Assembly: GCA_029204045.2 (NCBI GenBank)
Contig: CM055074.1
Span: forward strand, 19,333,164-19,397,163
Direction: 5' to 3'
Source: Tillandsia leiboldiana
Taxonomy: Eukaryota > Streptophyta > Magnoliopsida > Poales > Bromeliaceae
Length of the DNA stretch: 64,000 nt
The number at the start of each line of letters is the position of its first letter. Position 1 is the stretch's first letter. Made by a program: the position numbers and the translations under genes. The notes under the pieces are model-generated. The model saw only the letters and a list, made by a program, of their open reading frames with translations. It made no database searches and was not told the DNA's origin. Shown piece after piece: positions 36,652-48,600 of the stretch.

Positions 36652-39600
36652 ACAAAGTAGCAAAAAATCCCCCTTCCTCTTTGGCCGCACCGCCCCCGGC
36701 TTTGGCGACACCACCATAGCCAATCTCGGCGCCGCCGTGGCCCCCAAGCCCGAGATCAAGCTAAGATCTCAAGTTGAGATGGTTTTGTCCGCAACACCAA
36801 ATCGAGCACAACCACTGTTCCTTGCCGTTGCTGCCGGCATCCAGGATCCCCGGCGTATCCTTCCGGTGCCACCCCATTGCCCCCAACCTCCTCTTTCCTC
36901 AGGTAACCATCCATGACCCGAGGTAGCCTTGTGTTTGGTCGCAGCTTCAGATCTGCCGCCGCCGCGCCCCGCCGCCGGTTGCCGCCTCCCTAGAGTTCTC
37001 CTCGTCGGTCTCGACCTCCCTTAGCCGGCGCACGCCATCCCTGGCCACCGAAGCCCGAGAAGAGAACCCACGCTCCAGACCTCCTGCGGACTAGGGCTTA
37101 GGTTAGCCGAGCCCACGCCATCCCTGGCCACCGGAGCCCGAGAAGAGAACCAGTGCTCCAAACCTCCTGCGGGCTAGGGCTTAGGTTGGCCGAGCCTACT
37201 ATTCCGGCCAACCCCAACGCCGGCAACCTCCCGAAAGGTGAGCACGACCCTCCAAATGGCTAGTGGATAGCTGAGCTCACCTTTGTTGCATTCTGATTAG
37301 CCTTGGATTGCGGATTTCACAGTGTCGCTCCCAGGGACTTTGGAACCTGAAGTTCAAGTTGCCTCGGCACACTCCTCGGCCATTATTTGTGCTCCAGGCA
37401 ACAAGCACGAGCTTGGGTACATCGAGACCTATCAGCCTGCACTGCTGGTTGATTTTCGAAATTCATGGTTTTCGGTAACAAGCCCGAAACTCTAATTTTC
37501 TATATTATAATGCAATTAGATGCCATATCTAGGGGTTTTATTGCAATTGGTCCATGCGGGCTGCCTCGAGTAGCGTGAACCCATAGTGCGGAACCTCTGC
37601 ACTGATCGTCCAAGGTCCAATGGACTTCACAAAGTGTAAATTGGATTTAGGTGCGATTATTGGCAAAATCGTCAATTGATCGTAGTTTCGGTTTAGGATT
37701 TTGCGTTCAATCAAACGTGAATGCTCGGTGTTTGTTGCCGAGCCTTGTTGGCTAGCTACCCTCGTTGTCTCGTGTGCCCGGAGACCGCAGGAGGGTGGCG
37801 AAGGGTTCCAGAGCTAAAATCGGCATTTCCCGGGAACCTAGTATAACGTAGTTTTAATTAAATGCACCTATTAGCGTTATTTTAATATGTTGTTGCCTGG
37901 GCACCTAAATCGATGCGTTTCGGGGCAGCAAGTGGTTTACGGTGTGGATTGGTACCTTTCGAGCACTTTCTGGGTTTCGAAAGTGTTTCGATGTGTTTTC
38001 GAAAATTTTCGGCTGATTTCAGGAATCAGTAAAAGGAATCGATTTCCTGATGGTTTCGGGATGTAAGATTTGTGACTCTGGGTCACTTAGGGTTAGTCTT
38101 GTTTTGTGGAGTGGTTTATTTTGGGAAGCAGTTTATGACTCCGTGGATCTTTAGAAGGTCTGGTCGACAGTCAGGAGCACCTTCAGAGCTATATACCTCA
38201 TCAAATTCAGGTAGATGCTTCGATCCGAAGTCGGTACAGTAGTGTTAGCTCAGCGACATTCCTTTTCTTTTTTCCCGTTTCTTTGATTACACACGTTGCA
38301 TGTTGAGCACTTGATCACCACTTGACTTCCCATTTGTTTGCTCTCCTCTTACCCTTGATTATGTTCATCATGACTTAGTAGTAGAACGGTACTTATTTGG
38401 ACGTCATGACATGACTAGATTGACCTAATTAGTCGGATTACATATCTCTAAAATTCGATGACCTAATTGGTCGGGTATTACATATATGTGAGATTTGGTG
38501 ACCTGATTGGTCGATATTTTTCCTTGTGGATCACGTGTTGGCTACTTGCCGATGGTTTGGCTACTGATTATATTGTATCGATCGCGACAGCTCGTGTGCA
38601 TTTTACGTACACCAGCAGTTTGGCCACTACAATAGTATTCTTTTTGAAAAAAGTAGTCGTACTTCCAACCCGTGAGCCCTATGTAGCATAATGCTAAGGC
38701 CATATGCCAGGTTGAGCAGAGTGTGGCATTGCCTGAGATTTTTAAACCAACATGACAATTGATTAGGCATATTTGGACTATCTATCTGGTTGACGCATAC
38801 TTCTAGATTACAGTAGAGGTTGTTGTACATTTGTTCTTCATTTCTTTTCGTTCATATTTGCTATTGTATTCATTATAATTATACTATGCCTTATTATCTA
38901 TCGTTTGTCGGTGAGTACAGCTTGCTTTCGTCAACTTGCGGTACCCACTGGGAAACCTCTTATTGGTTTGTCAGGTGACGTAGGCGGTGAGGTTCGATAT
39001 AGCTAGTGAGCTCTAGTGTCCCGTGCCTATTCATTGACTGATTCCGGTTATTTCATTCTTTACCTTTTTTGGTTTCGTGGTTCCGTTAATTGGATGATTA
39101 TTTCTGATTTTAATAAATTATGGCTTTGATTTATGTTTTATTTTAAAAAGGTTTTCTACCCCTCGTGGTAGCTGGTTTTTTAAAAAAAAGGCCAAGTTTC
39201 CGAGTGGGAAACAGTTTTCAAAATGGTTTTCCGGTTTTATCGTAAATCCTAGGTTTAAAAAAAAAGTTTCCAGGTAGGAAACACCTTCAAATGGTAGAAG
39301 GCTTTCATGACCGGTGCATTGAGCATTCTGTATGATTTGAATATTATTTGGTGAGTGAAAGTTATTGATTGTGGAATATAACAGATGGTGTGCCGTACAA
39401 ATACAGGAGAGACTCTGCCTGTGTGAATAGATAAATCCCTGTGTTTGAAGCGGGTTTGTCCGTCCCGTGGCCAAAGTTGCATTTAAAAAAAAAAATTGGG
39501 CATTTTTTGCTGACTCTGTTTTCAAACTTCTACCCTTTTCTAAAAAGACTTAACGAAAAGGATCTTGTGGCATGACAATTTCTATGACCAACTAAGAAAG

Positions 39601-42600
39601 GAGAATCAATATATATGGACCGAAATGTACTGGTCTATTTAATTATACAAAAACCAAAAGAATGAATATAATTCAGGAAGGCAAGAAAAAATGCACCATA
39701 TTTATTAACCAGATATTTTATGATGTCATCTGATTCATACATCGCCACGCCTGTGTTTGGGTCCACCTACAATGGAGTTATCAGCATTAAACACCATAAA
39801 AGTAAAGGATACAAATATCTATAACAATTATAAGCTGAAGAGAATTATTTGTTCCTATTTATTCCATTCATTTCTTGATGGGAATAGAAAAGTTTTAATG
39901 TTGAAAAATATATTCAGGTATCCTTGTTTGGCTCTTCCTATATACAAAAATAAACGCAAGGTATCGACTCATACATAGCCATGCCTGTGGTTGGGTCCAC
40001 CTGCAATGGTTATGAGCATTGAAAACTATAGAAGTGAAAGAATACAAATATCTATAACAATTACAAGCTGAAGAGAATTATTTGTTCCTATTTCTTTTTG
40101 CTCCATTCAATTCTCGATGGGAATAGAGAAGTTTTACTGTTAAAAAAATATAGTCAGGTATCCTTATTGAGTCTTCCTATATAAAGAAACAAATGCATGT
40201 TATGCTGTCCCAAAACATTATTTCACAATAAATAAATGCAAAAGAGCAACAATCTCCCATTGGAAGTTTGCATAAAGACAAACAGACATCAAAGGAATAG
40301 CCATGCCATATTGTGGCAGTCCAAGATAGTAAGAAAGCAACTGCAAGGTATTCAAACAGAAGAAAGCATGACTTAAATGTTAGCCTTAAAATACCAACAA
40401 CAAAAAAAAAATAAAAAAATAAATAAGTAAAACCGGTATTAAGAAAATATCAAAAAATAACCTGCTAATTACTCAACATTTTGCTTATAGGGTAGGAGAA
40501 CTAAATGGCATCTTCATATTTGCTCTCAGAAATATCATAAAAGTACCATGTAGGGAAATTGTTGTTTTCCACCCATCTGTAAGACTTTAGGACGAAAATT
40601 CGGGCCATTTCTTGGGCAAGGATAGAACAAGACATCCAGATCCAATATGCTTACAATCTCCCTCACCTGTAAAATTTATATGCTACCTTTAAAATAGAAA
40701 AATTTATAATAGATAAAAGTCAAAATAAGATGGATAAAGGGCATAACAAAAATGACAAAATATATAGATGTGGAGACCCGAATCCTGGCCGATGAATTGT
40801 CTTCATTGTCAACAGCATGACAACACCTATTTCGAATGTCGGGATCAGTCGGAGACGTTTGCCGCAAAATAGACGCAAAAAAGGGACTCGGAGAGCAATT
40901 TTGGGCCAGAACTGCTGTTTTGGTAGATTCAGGCGCACGAACAAGGGAGTCCGGGCGCCCGGTCTTGCGCGGTTAATTGTTGACTGAGTGGAGGCAATTC
41001 GAGTGGTTGTGTGCGGGCGTCCGGATCTTCGAGGACAACCCGAAAGTGTTTTGGACCACCAACCTCGTGCGTATCACCTCAGCGTGACACGTGGCAACAT
41101 GTTCCTGTTTGGCAGAGTGGATTTGAGGTTTCGGGCGCATTATTTCGAGCGCCCGGTTGGTTTCGGACGCGGGCGCGGGGCAGCAGACCTTCTTTGCTAG
41201 ATTCTGATGATTCGGGCGCTCTTGGAGATTTCGGGCGCCCGAATCTGTATTTTGGCTGCGCAGACAGCAGGTTGTTATCTTGATCCGAGGGTTCATTTTA
41301 CACCATAGTTTCAGCTATAAATTGAGTCCTACGCCCCTGGTAAGCTTTTTTCTCTTCTCCCACCTCAGAAGTGAGCTTTTGGGTAAGTTTTGAGCCATCT
41401 TCTCCGTCATCTTCCTCCATTGATGACCTTGAAGCTCTCCAACAGCTCCCGACAGCAGCAACCACTTGGCTTCCTCTTCTTCCCCTGAGCTCTAGGAGTG
41501 AAATCTTCGCTTGAAACTTCTTAGGAGGCTTCTTCTCTGCGGGAACTCGAAGTTTGGAGCTGGTAGAACGCCTCATTTCATCCATATATCAGGTATTTAA
41601 GGATTTCTTGAAGCTCTTGTGTTCATGTTGAGATTTTTGGACATGTAGAGGTTTTAATGGAATTTCTTTAGTTTTCTCTCTTTAAGCGAGATTTGAAGTG
41701 GATGGGGATATTCTTGACTTCATTTTGAGCAAGTGGTGACTTTGTTTTAGAGACTTAGAAGGTATGTTGTAGGTGAAACATGGATTTTCTTAGGCTCAAC
41801 AAGCAAAAAATCTGCATGCTGGATTTTTGGTGTTCTTGAGCATTTAATCACCTATAGATGCAATTTCGTGGCATTTATTGAATTTTTATGATAGATTAAA
41901 AGCTTGGATACATTCTCAGAGTTGTAGTGAGCATCTTCTTTATTGGTTTCACCTTGTGATTTTGCTGAATTTGAGCCCCCCAACTTGGAGAACTCAGCAG
42001 GATAGAGATTTTTGCAGTTTTCTTTGGCAGCATTGTGAAGATTGGCTTTTTCCTTTGGATTGGGACTTGGTGGCTGTAATTCAAAGGTTCTTGGGTGTTC
42101 CTAGGGTTGAAAGGAATCTAGGAATTAAGTTTGAGACAACCAATTGAGGTATGTATCGCTGAATCTTCATTTTCGCCAATCGTTTGTCGTTTGCTGGAAT
42201 TTCTGGGCTGAAATTGATAGGATTTTATTTCGGCTCGATCCGACAGGGATCTCTAGGACTTTAGTGATCTGTTTGACGGTTTGGAACTTGAGGCGAGTGC
42301 TCGCCTAGTTTCAGCTCGATCAGAGGCCGGATCGACGCGTTTCAGATGGGTTTATTGAGTACATCGAAACTTGTCCTGCACATTGAGTTTGCTAAATTCC
42401 AGCATAAGATGTATATGATTCCCTGTTATAAATTCTTGATTAAATCATGCTTAAACATGTTGATCGATAACATAACTAAACCTACCTTGTTTGGGACATT
42501 TGCATGAGTTGTATGGCCATCTAGATAGGTTATTTCTATCTTTTCTTACACTATCTTGCTTGGAATTGAACCTAGGAGAAAACCCTTTTCTTTTCTCGCA

Positions 42601-45600
42601 TTGTGGTTCATGTTAGCTCGAGGTTTGGGGGCATGGGTTAGAGATAGTGTGATTGTTCTCGAGTCGGGGTGGGATAGAACCGGATTGTTGGACTCTTGTG
42701 ATATTCGGTAGCCGTGGATTTTGGACGGCTCGACCAACTAGTGATTATGCATCAGTTTTGGGCCGGGATTCCATCAGTGGTTAGGGTCATCCACTTTGGT
42801 CATGAGTTTAACTTTAGCCTGCTACATACTCGACCTGGTTACTTTCCTCGAGTGGGTCGCTCCTCTCGAGTGTCACTCCGGAGATAGGAAGCTTGATTTA
42901 CTTTAGGTATGATTCCACGTCGGCGATCCACGGATTGTTAGTGTGATCAGATGTGATGCTACTGCAGGCGGGACTGGGCCTCGTGCCGATCAGTTGATTA
43001 GGTTATTATCAACGGTATTGTAGTTGATACATACATCCCTTTTACACTGTTCATTTACATCATTTGAGGCATAGTAGTGGTAGATTTATATTTCAGCAGT
43101 TTACTTTTTCCTGTTCATACTGCTCTCTTCTATTTCTTGCCTTTGGTAGACTTGGTGGGTAAGTCGGAGTTCTCAATGACGTGCCCACTGAGGACTACTG
43201 GTTTTTAGTAGTTCTCACGCCCTCTGTTGGTCCACTTTTTGCAGAGTCCTCCGTGTTTGTAGCAGCGACAGCGGACCGAGGTAAGGGGATCGCAGGCTAG
43301 ATAGATCTCCTTCTAGTTTCTTTTTGTTGAGGGTTGTAGCTGTGGTCCCTATGTTGTTTTAGCTTTTCATACTACTGTACTTTTGGGCTTAACTTTTTGT
43401 CAGCTGGTTGTATTTATTATTTACTTTTGAGAGATGTATTTTGTATCTTGGAGTTTTATTGTAAAGTTTTAGTTTGATAATTATCTTTTAGTTCAGCTCT
43501 GTTTTACTAGGTTGTTTGGTTCTTTACACTTGAGCAGGTTACTGACGCTTCGTGTGCGCGGGCCCGGATATGGTGGATCTGTTGGCAGGCCCGGATTCTG
43601 GTTTACCCCCGGGACGTGACAGCAGATCTTTAAAATTATATGATAAATAAGTCGACATGTGATGAATACAACGCCATAACAACAATGACAAAAACAAACC
43701 TGAAACCTCTAGATCAAAGATGAGTAAAATCTCCCATATTGTACAAGTTTTATTCGAGGAATAACTCAACTATAGAAAGACACAGCATGCAAAAAAAGAA
43801 AATAAATCAAGACCAAAAATGCAGAGAAATACCAAGCAATTGGATTATTAGTTGCACAATATATTAGAGTACTTAAACCACTTTAAAAAGGAAGTAAAAA
43901 ATATACTATGAAAAATTGACAATAGGAACTCATATTTTAAAGATCCAAGAAATAGGATTACCTTTTGACAAAATGGACAACTGAATTATATTGTTCGTCC
44001 GAAGCAATTCATGCATAAAGAAAGAGAAGTGTAATCAGTAGGTATTTATCACAAAAGCATGATGACCAATACATTTTCAATTAAAAATTACACAGATAGA
44101 CGTCCGTACAAAAATTCTATACCAAGTGAGTTGATAAAACATGCAGAGTATACAGTACCTCTGAAATTCATAAATTTCGAGTGGCTTCTCTGGGCGAGGG
44201 CCTAATTTTGATGTCTCTTTCAGCGTCAGACCTATTGTTGAGAGGCAGAAGTGAACATTCCAAGTAAGATTAAGCTACTTATTGGACTAATTAAGATATA
44301 TAAAACATGGGCGAACACACACAAACAACTTCTGCACTTAACCCTCTTTTTCAATTTGCCCCTAGAGTTTTTAAGCAGCTGCAATACCAGCTTGCACTTT
44401 ATTCGTCTCAAGTTTGGAAGTTTGGGATAACTATCAAATTCACATAAAAAATTTCCATGGAAACAAGTTGATATATGTGTGGTCAAGAAGACAGTTTGTT
44501 GTCGTATTCATTTTATATGATTCTTTTACAGAAGGTCTAATCATCCTCATCCATCATTTCCTTTAAGTTTTGCGAGCGAGTTAAACAATTATCAGAATAC
44601 ATGGGGGCCTATTTGAGTGTTAAAATTGAGGCCTATTTGAGTGTTAAAATTGAAGCACTTAAAACTAAAGTGCAGTAATTGTGATAGGGGAGAAAGTGCT
44701 GGGCTAATTTTTGTAATTTAGCATAAAACTTCGTACTTTTATAATCCAGACTCGAAGAAATTTAAAATTAATTCCTTGTCAAATCAGGTCTAATGTAAGT
44801 TTGGAGATTAAGTTGTATTCAGTGAAAATTAAGGATTTAAGTATCCATCGGCACGGACCGTATCCACCGTGCCGTATCGTGCCAACAAGATACCGGCACG
44901 ATACAGCCCCCGTGCCGATGGCACAGTTCAAAACCATTTTTCCTTTAAATTACTAAGTAATTTTCTCAATAAAGTTCAAAATATTTGATAAAGATAAATA
45001 ATAAACAATTAGAAAATTTTGTTGCTAAAGAAAATAAATATTTCATGTCATTATGTATTGGCACGCATGTATTTTTTGTGACCGGCACTCATCAGCACGG
45101 CTCGGTACGCACCGTGCCGTACCATGCCGGCAAGTTTTCGACACGACCCCGTGCCACGGCACTTAAATCCTTGGTGAAAATACTTGCTTCGCTTATCATT
45201 AAAATTTTACCATATATGAACAGAGTGTAGAAATTGCTCCAAAACCTGAAGTTTAATGGAGAGCTCAGTGAAAAGTGCAGCATAGAAAGTGAAAACACCT
45301 CTAAAGTTCAGTGTAGAATAATGTAAGCCTAGTAAATTTTCTACAAAACTTTTTGTTCATTTCTTGTTTTGTAATTTTAAAAGAGAACAAAAAGAATCAA
45401 TGATAAAATTACTTCAGAATACATCAATCCTTAGTCCATTAATGTTTCGGACAAAAAAATGTCATTCTCCAGAGTAATTGTAAAGAAAGGCAATTACCAA
45501 ACAACAATAAACAAAAAATTCAAATACTACCTCCAATATTCATAGCATATTCACTCGATGGAATAGCATCTTCAGAGACAAATGATACAGAATATCTGCC

Positions 45601-48600
45601 ATTATTGAAATAAGTAAGAGGCAAATTAGAATCCTTGCATACTACAATTTTGTTAATGAAATAATACAATGCATCAGTAATGGACATGTAAGTCTAGGTG
45701 ATATCAAAGAGAATCCTCTTAGTTACAAAACTATAAGTCTACCTTTCTTAGTCCATCATGCCATTATTAAATTTTAGCTAAATTACAAAAATCAAAATTA
45801 AACATTACACCAGAACCAATTATCCCCCCTACACATTTCATTTGTTTTAATTATCCCCCCTACACATTTCATTTGTTTTGATGTTTTTTGCTAGGATTTA
45901 TAGCTAGATATTGAGCAACTGTTACAGTAATAACATTTGTTTGGTTCTGATCTCATTTTGTTCTTTACTTTATCAATCCCTGCAATCAAGGGATTACATT
46001 GGTGTAACTATCTATTTAAAATGCACCGGAATGAATAAGGATGAACTTGAAAGTGTATGACATTTTACATGGTATCAGAGTGAGATCTTGAGTTCAAATC
46101 CCAGTAGGCTCCTAATTTTATTTAAAGTCCTTGAATTAAATTCAAGTTCATATCCTTGGCCTACTAAAATTAATGAATATAAATTTTTAAAACTTTAATG
46201 AATATAAATTATTAAAACGGCATTCTTTAGAAACTTAAACTTCTAAAGGTTCTTCAACAAGGTAATGGAATGACTGTATTATATCACGAGACATTTACCC
46301 TACTGGGATTTGAACTAATGCAAGGTAATGGAATCACTTTCTCCTAACTAATGCAAGCAATATAGTAGAAGTATATATATAGCTATCACATGTGATGAAT
46401 TTCCGATGTGGGACTAAACATCACATTTGGTGAGCTAAAGCTTCGGGCTCCCAGGTAAAGCCTATTGATATTGGGCCACCCAGAAAGCCCATAGGCCAAA
46501 TATAAGTTTTAAATCACCAAAAACTCAAATAAACTCTACCAGTCTCTTCATCAAGGGGATGTTAACAATGTGGAGAGTCATAATCAACTCTTTTTCTAGA
46601 AGTAAAAGATGGGCCAGTGAGGCCAGATGTATTGTTTTAATCATGTTAAATGTAAAGTGAATTAGTGTGAACTATGCAGCTTCAACTATTTATGGAAGTT
46701 GCAAAGTCAACAATCCTATTTCCCCTGTCATAATTAAGCTACTACGTATAGGTAACTTTGGTTTTCATTTTGTGCAGCTCACTTGTAGGAGAGCGGAGAA
46801 GGATGAGCAGGTTTTAAAGGGGAGAGAGTAACGACTTGTGAGAGAGAAACTTGAAGAGAACAGAGAGAGAAAAGTGGAGAGAAATAGAAAGAAAAGTTTA
46901 CTTAAAATTATCTCTCCAATAGTGTATTAGTGAGTTTTTATTAATAGTTTCTTGTAAAAATTATAAAGTGCAGGGTGAGGCTAATGAGTTTTATATTAAT
47001 AAAATATTAATTTTTTAGTTATCCCATATGCACCCAACTCAACAATGCGGTATCAGTAGGCAGTCAGAGATCGGCGTACAAGGAGATTTTTCTCGTGCAC
47101 AGTCTGGGATTGTGAAGTTAGCAAGTTAGGGACTAGGCTTACTTGCCTAATTACCAAGGATTAAAGTGCCATGGCACGGGGGCGTGCCATTGTCCGCCTG
47201 GCACGTTACGGCATGGGCACGCTTCCGTGCCGACACATGGCACGCTTGTGTGCCGATGGATACGCATGACTTCCCAGTGGCACGCTCTGGCACGTTTTTT
47301 TTTTAAAAAAAATTATTCCCAATAAGTTTTTATAATATTGTTTTGAAATGTTTAGTCAAATATCTATAAATATTTGCTATATATAGCTTACTATACTCAC
47401 CAATTAACATACTGGTAACTTTTTTTATATATAAAGTACAACTATACCTCATAGAGAATAAAAATAATAATATAATAATAAAATTCACAAGTACAATAAT
47501 TATTTAAATTTATATATTTATAAAGAGATGACTGCTTAATTCCACATAGATCGTCATGGTTGATCATATGGCATATTGTGATATGTAGATACAAGATTTA
47601 TTTGACAATGTTGGTATAGATATTGCTGGTACTGTGAAAAAGTCATATATTGCTAGTATATCTCATTATATTGTCATACACCGATAATTTTTTTATTTTT
47701 TCTTTTTTTAAAAAAAAATTTATTCAAAATTTGAAGAAATTTTTTTTTTCAAAATTTTTAGAAAACTTGTGAGAATTGATTAATTTTTAAAATTCTTTTG
47801 ATTTTATCTTTCTTTTCTTCGAATTAAAAAAAAAAACATAAAATATAAAATTAGAGGAACAATTTTTTTCAAATAGTTAATTAACATTTGCAAGTTTAAT
47901 CTATAATAATTAGATTAACTATAATAGGACCGTATGATAATTAAATTAAGTAGATCTATTTTCAACTTTTTATAAACTATAAATAAAAAATGACTAATTT
48001 TATATTTCTTTAAAAAAAGAGTTTTATAATTATAAAATATTAAAAATTCTAAATAAAAATTTAAATTGTGGCATTTTTACTTAATAAGTAGATTTTCGAT
48101 TTGCGATTTCTTTGCCTCTTTCTTAAGCGATGAAAAAAGAAAAAAAAATTAAGAAGATATGTAAGAACTAAGAAGAAAAAAAGAAAGAAAGAAAGAGATA
48201 GAGAGTAGAGAAGATTTGTTGCGAGAGGGGGAGAGGAGAGAGGAGAGGGTAGAAAGAAAAAGGAAGGGAAAAAGGATTCCATTCACGGGTGGAAAGAAAA
48301 TGAGGAAAAAACAAAAACAAAAACAAAAACCAAGGTGGAAAGAGTTAAAAAACAAAAACAAAAAAATGGTACGGCCAAACAAAAAGTTAAAAAAACCATA
48401 ATAGTTGTGTTCATGAAAAAAAAAAAACAAAAAAAAAGGCCTGAACGGCGCGGCATGATACCCTGTGGGTTTCGCCGAGACGGGAGGGGGGGGGAGGGGG
48501 GAAGCTAAGATAACCCCCCATACCGTGCCCCTATACCAGGGGTACGGTACGTGCCGCGAGAGGCACGAGGCGGCACTTGATTCCTTGCTAATTACTAAGC

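Noticed and set aside
39697..40000. Two functional exon 6 copies spliced together
   Set aside because: The upstream copy is cut by the duplication junction and has no matching donor; joining it would end translation early.
46070..46105. tRNA-like TGGTATCAGAG plus GTTCAAATCCC
   Set aside because: The first part is a retrotransposon primer-site motif and not a tRNA A box; no LTR end precedes it closely. It may be leader debris.
48061..48430. Phe/Ser-rich frames on the minus strand
   Set aside because: Translation of the A-rich interior of the hAT element.
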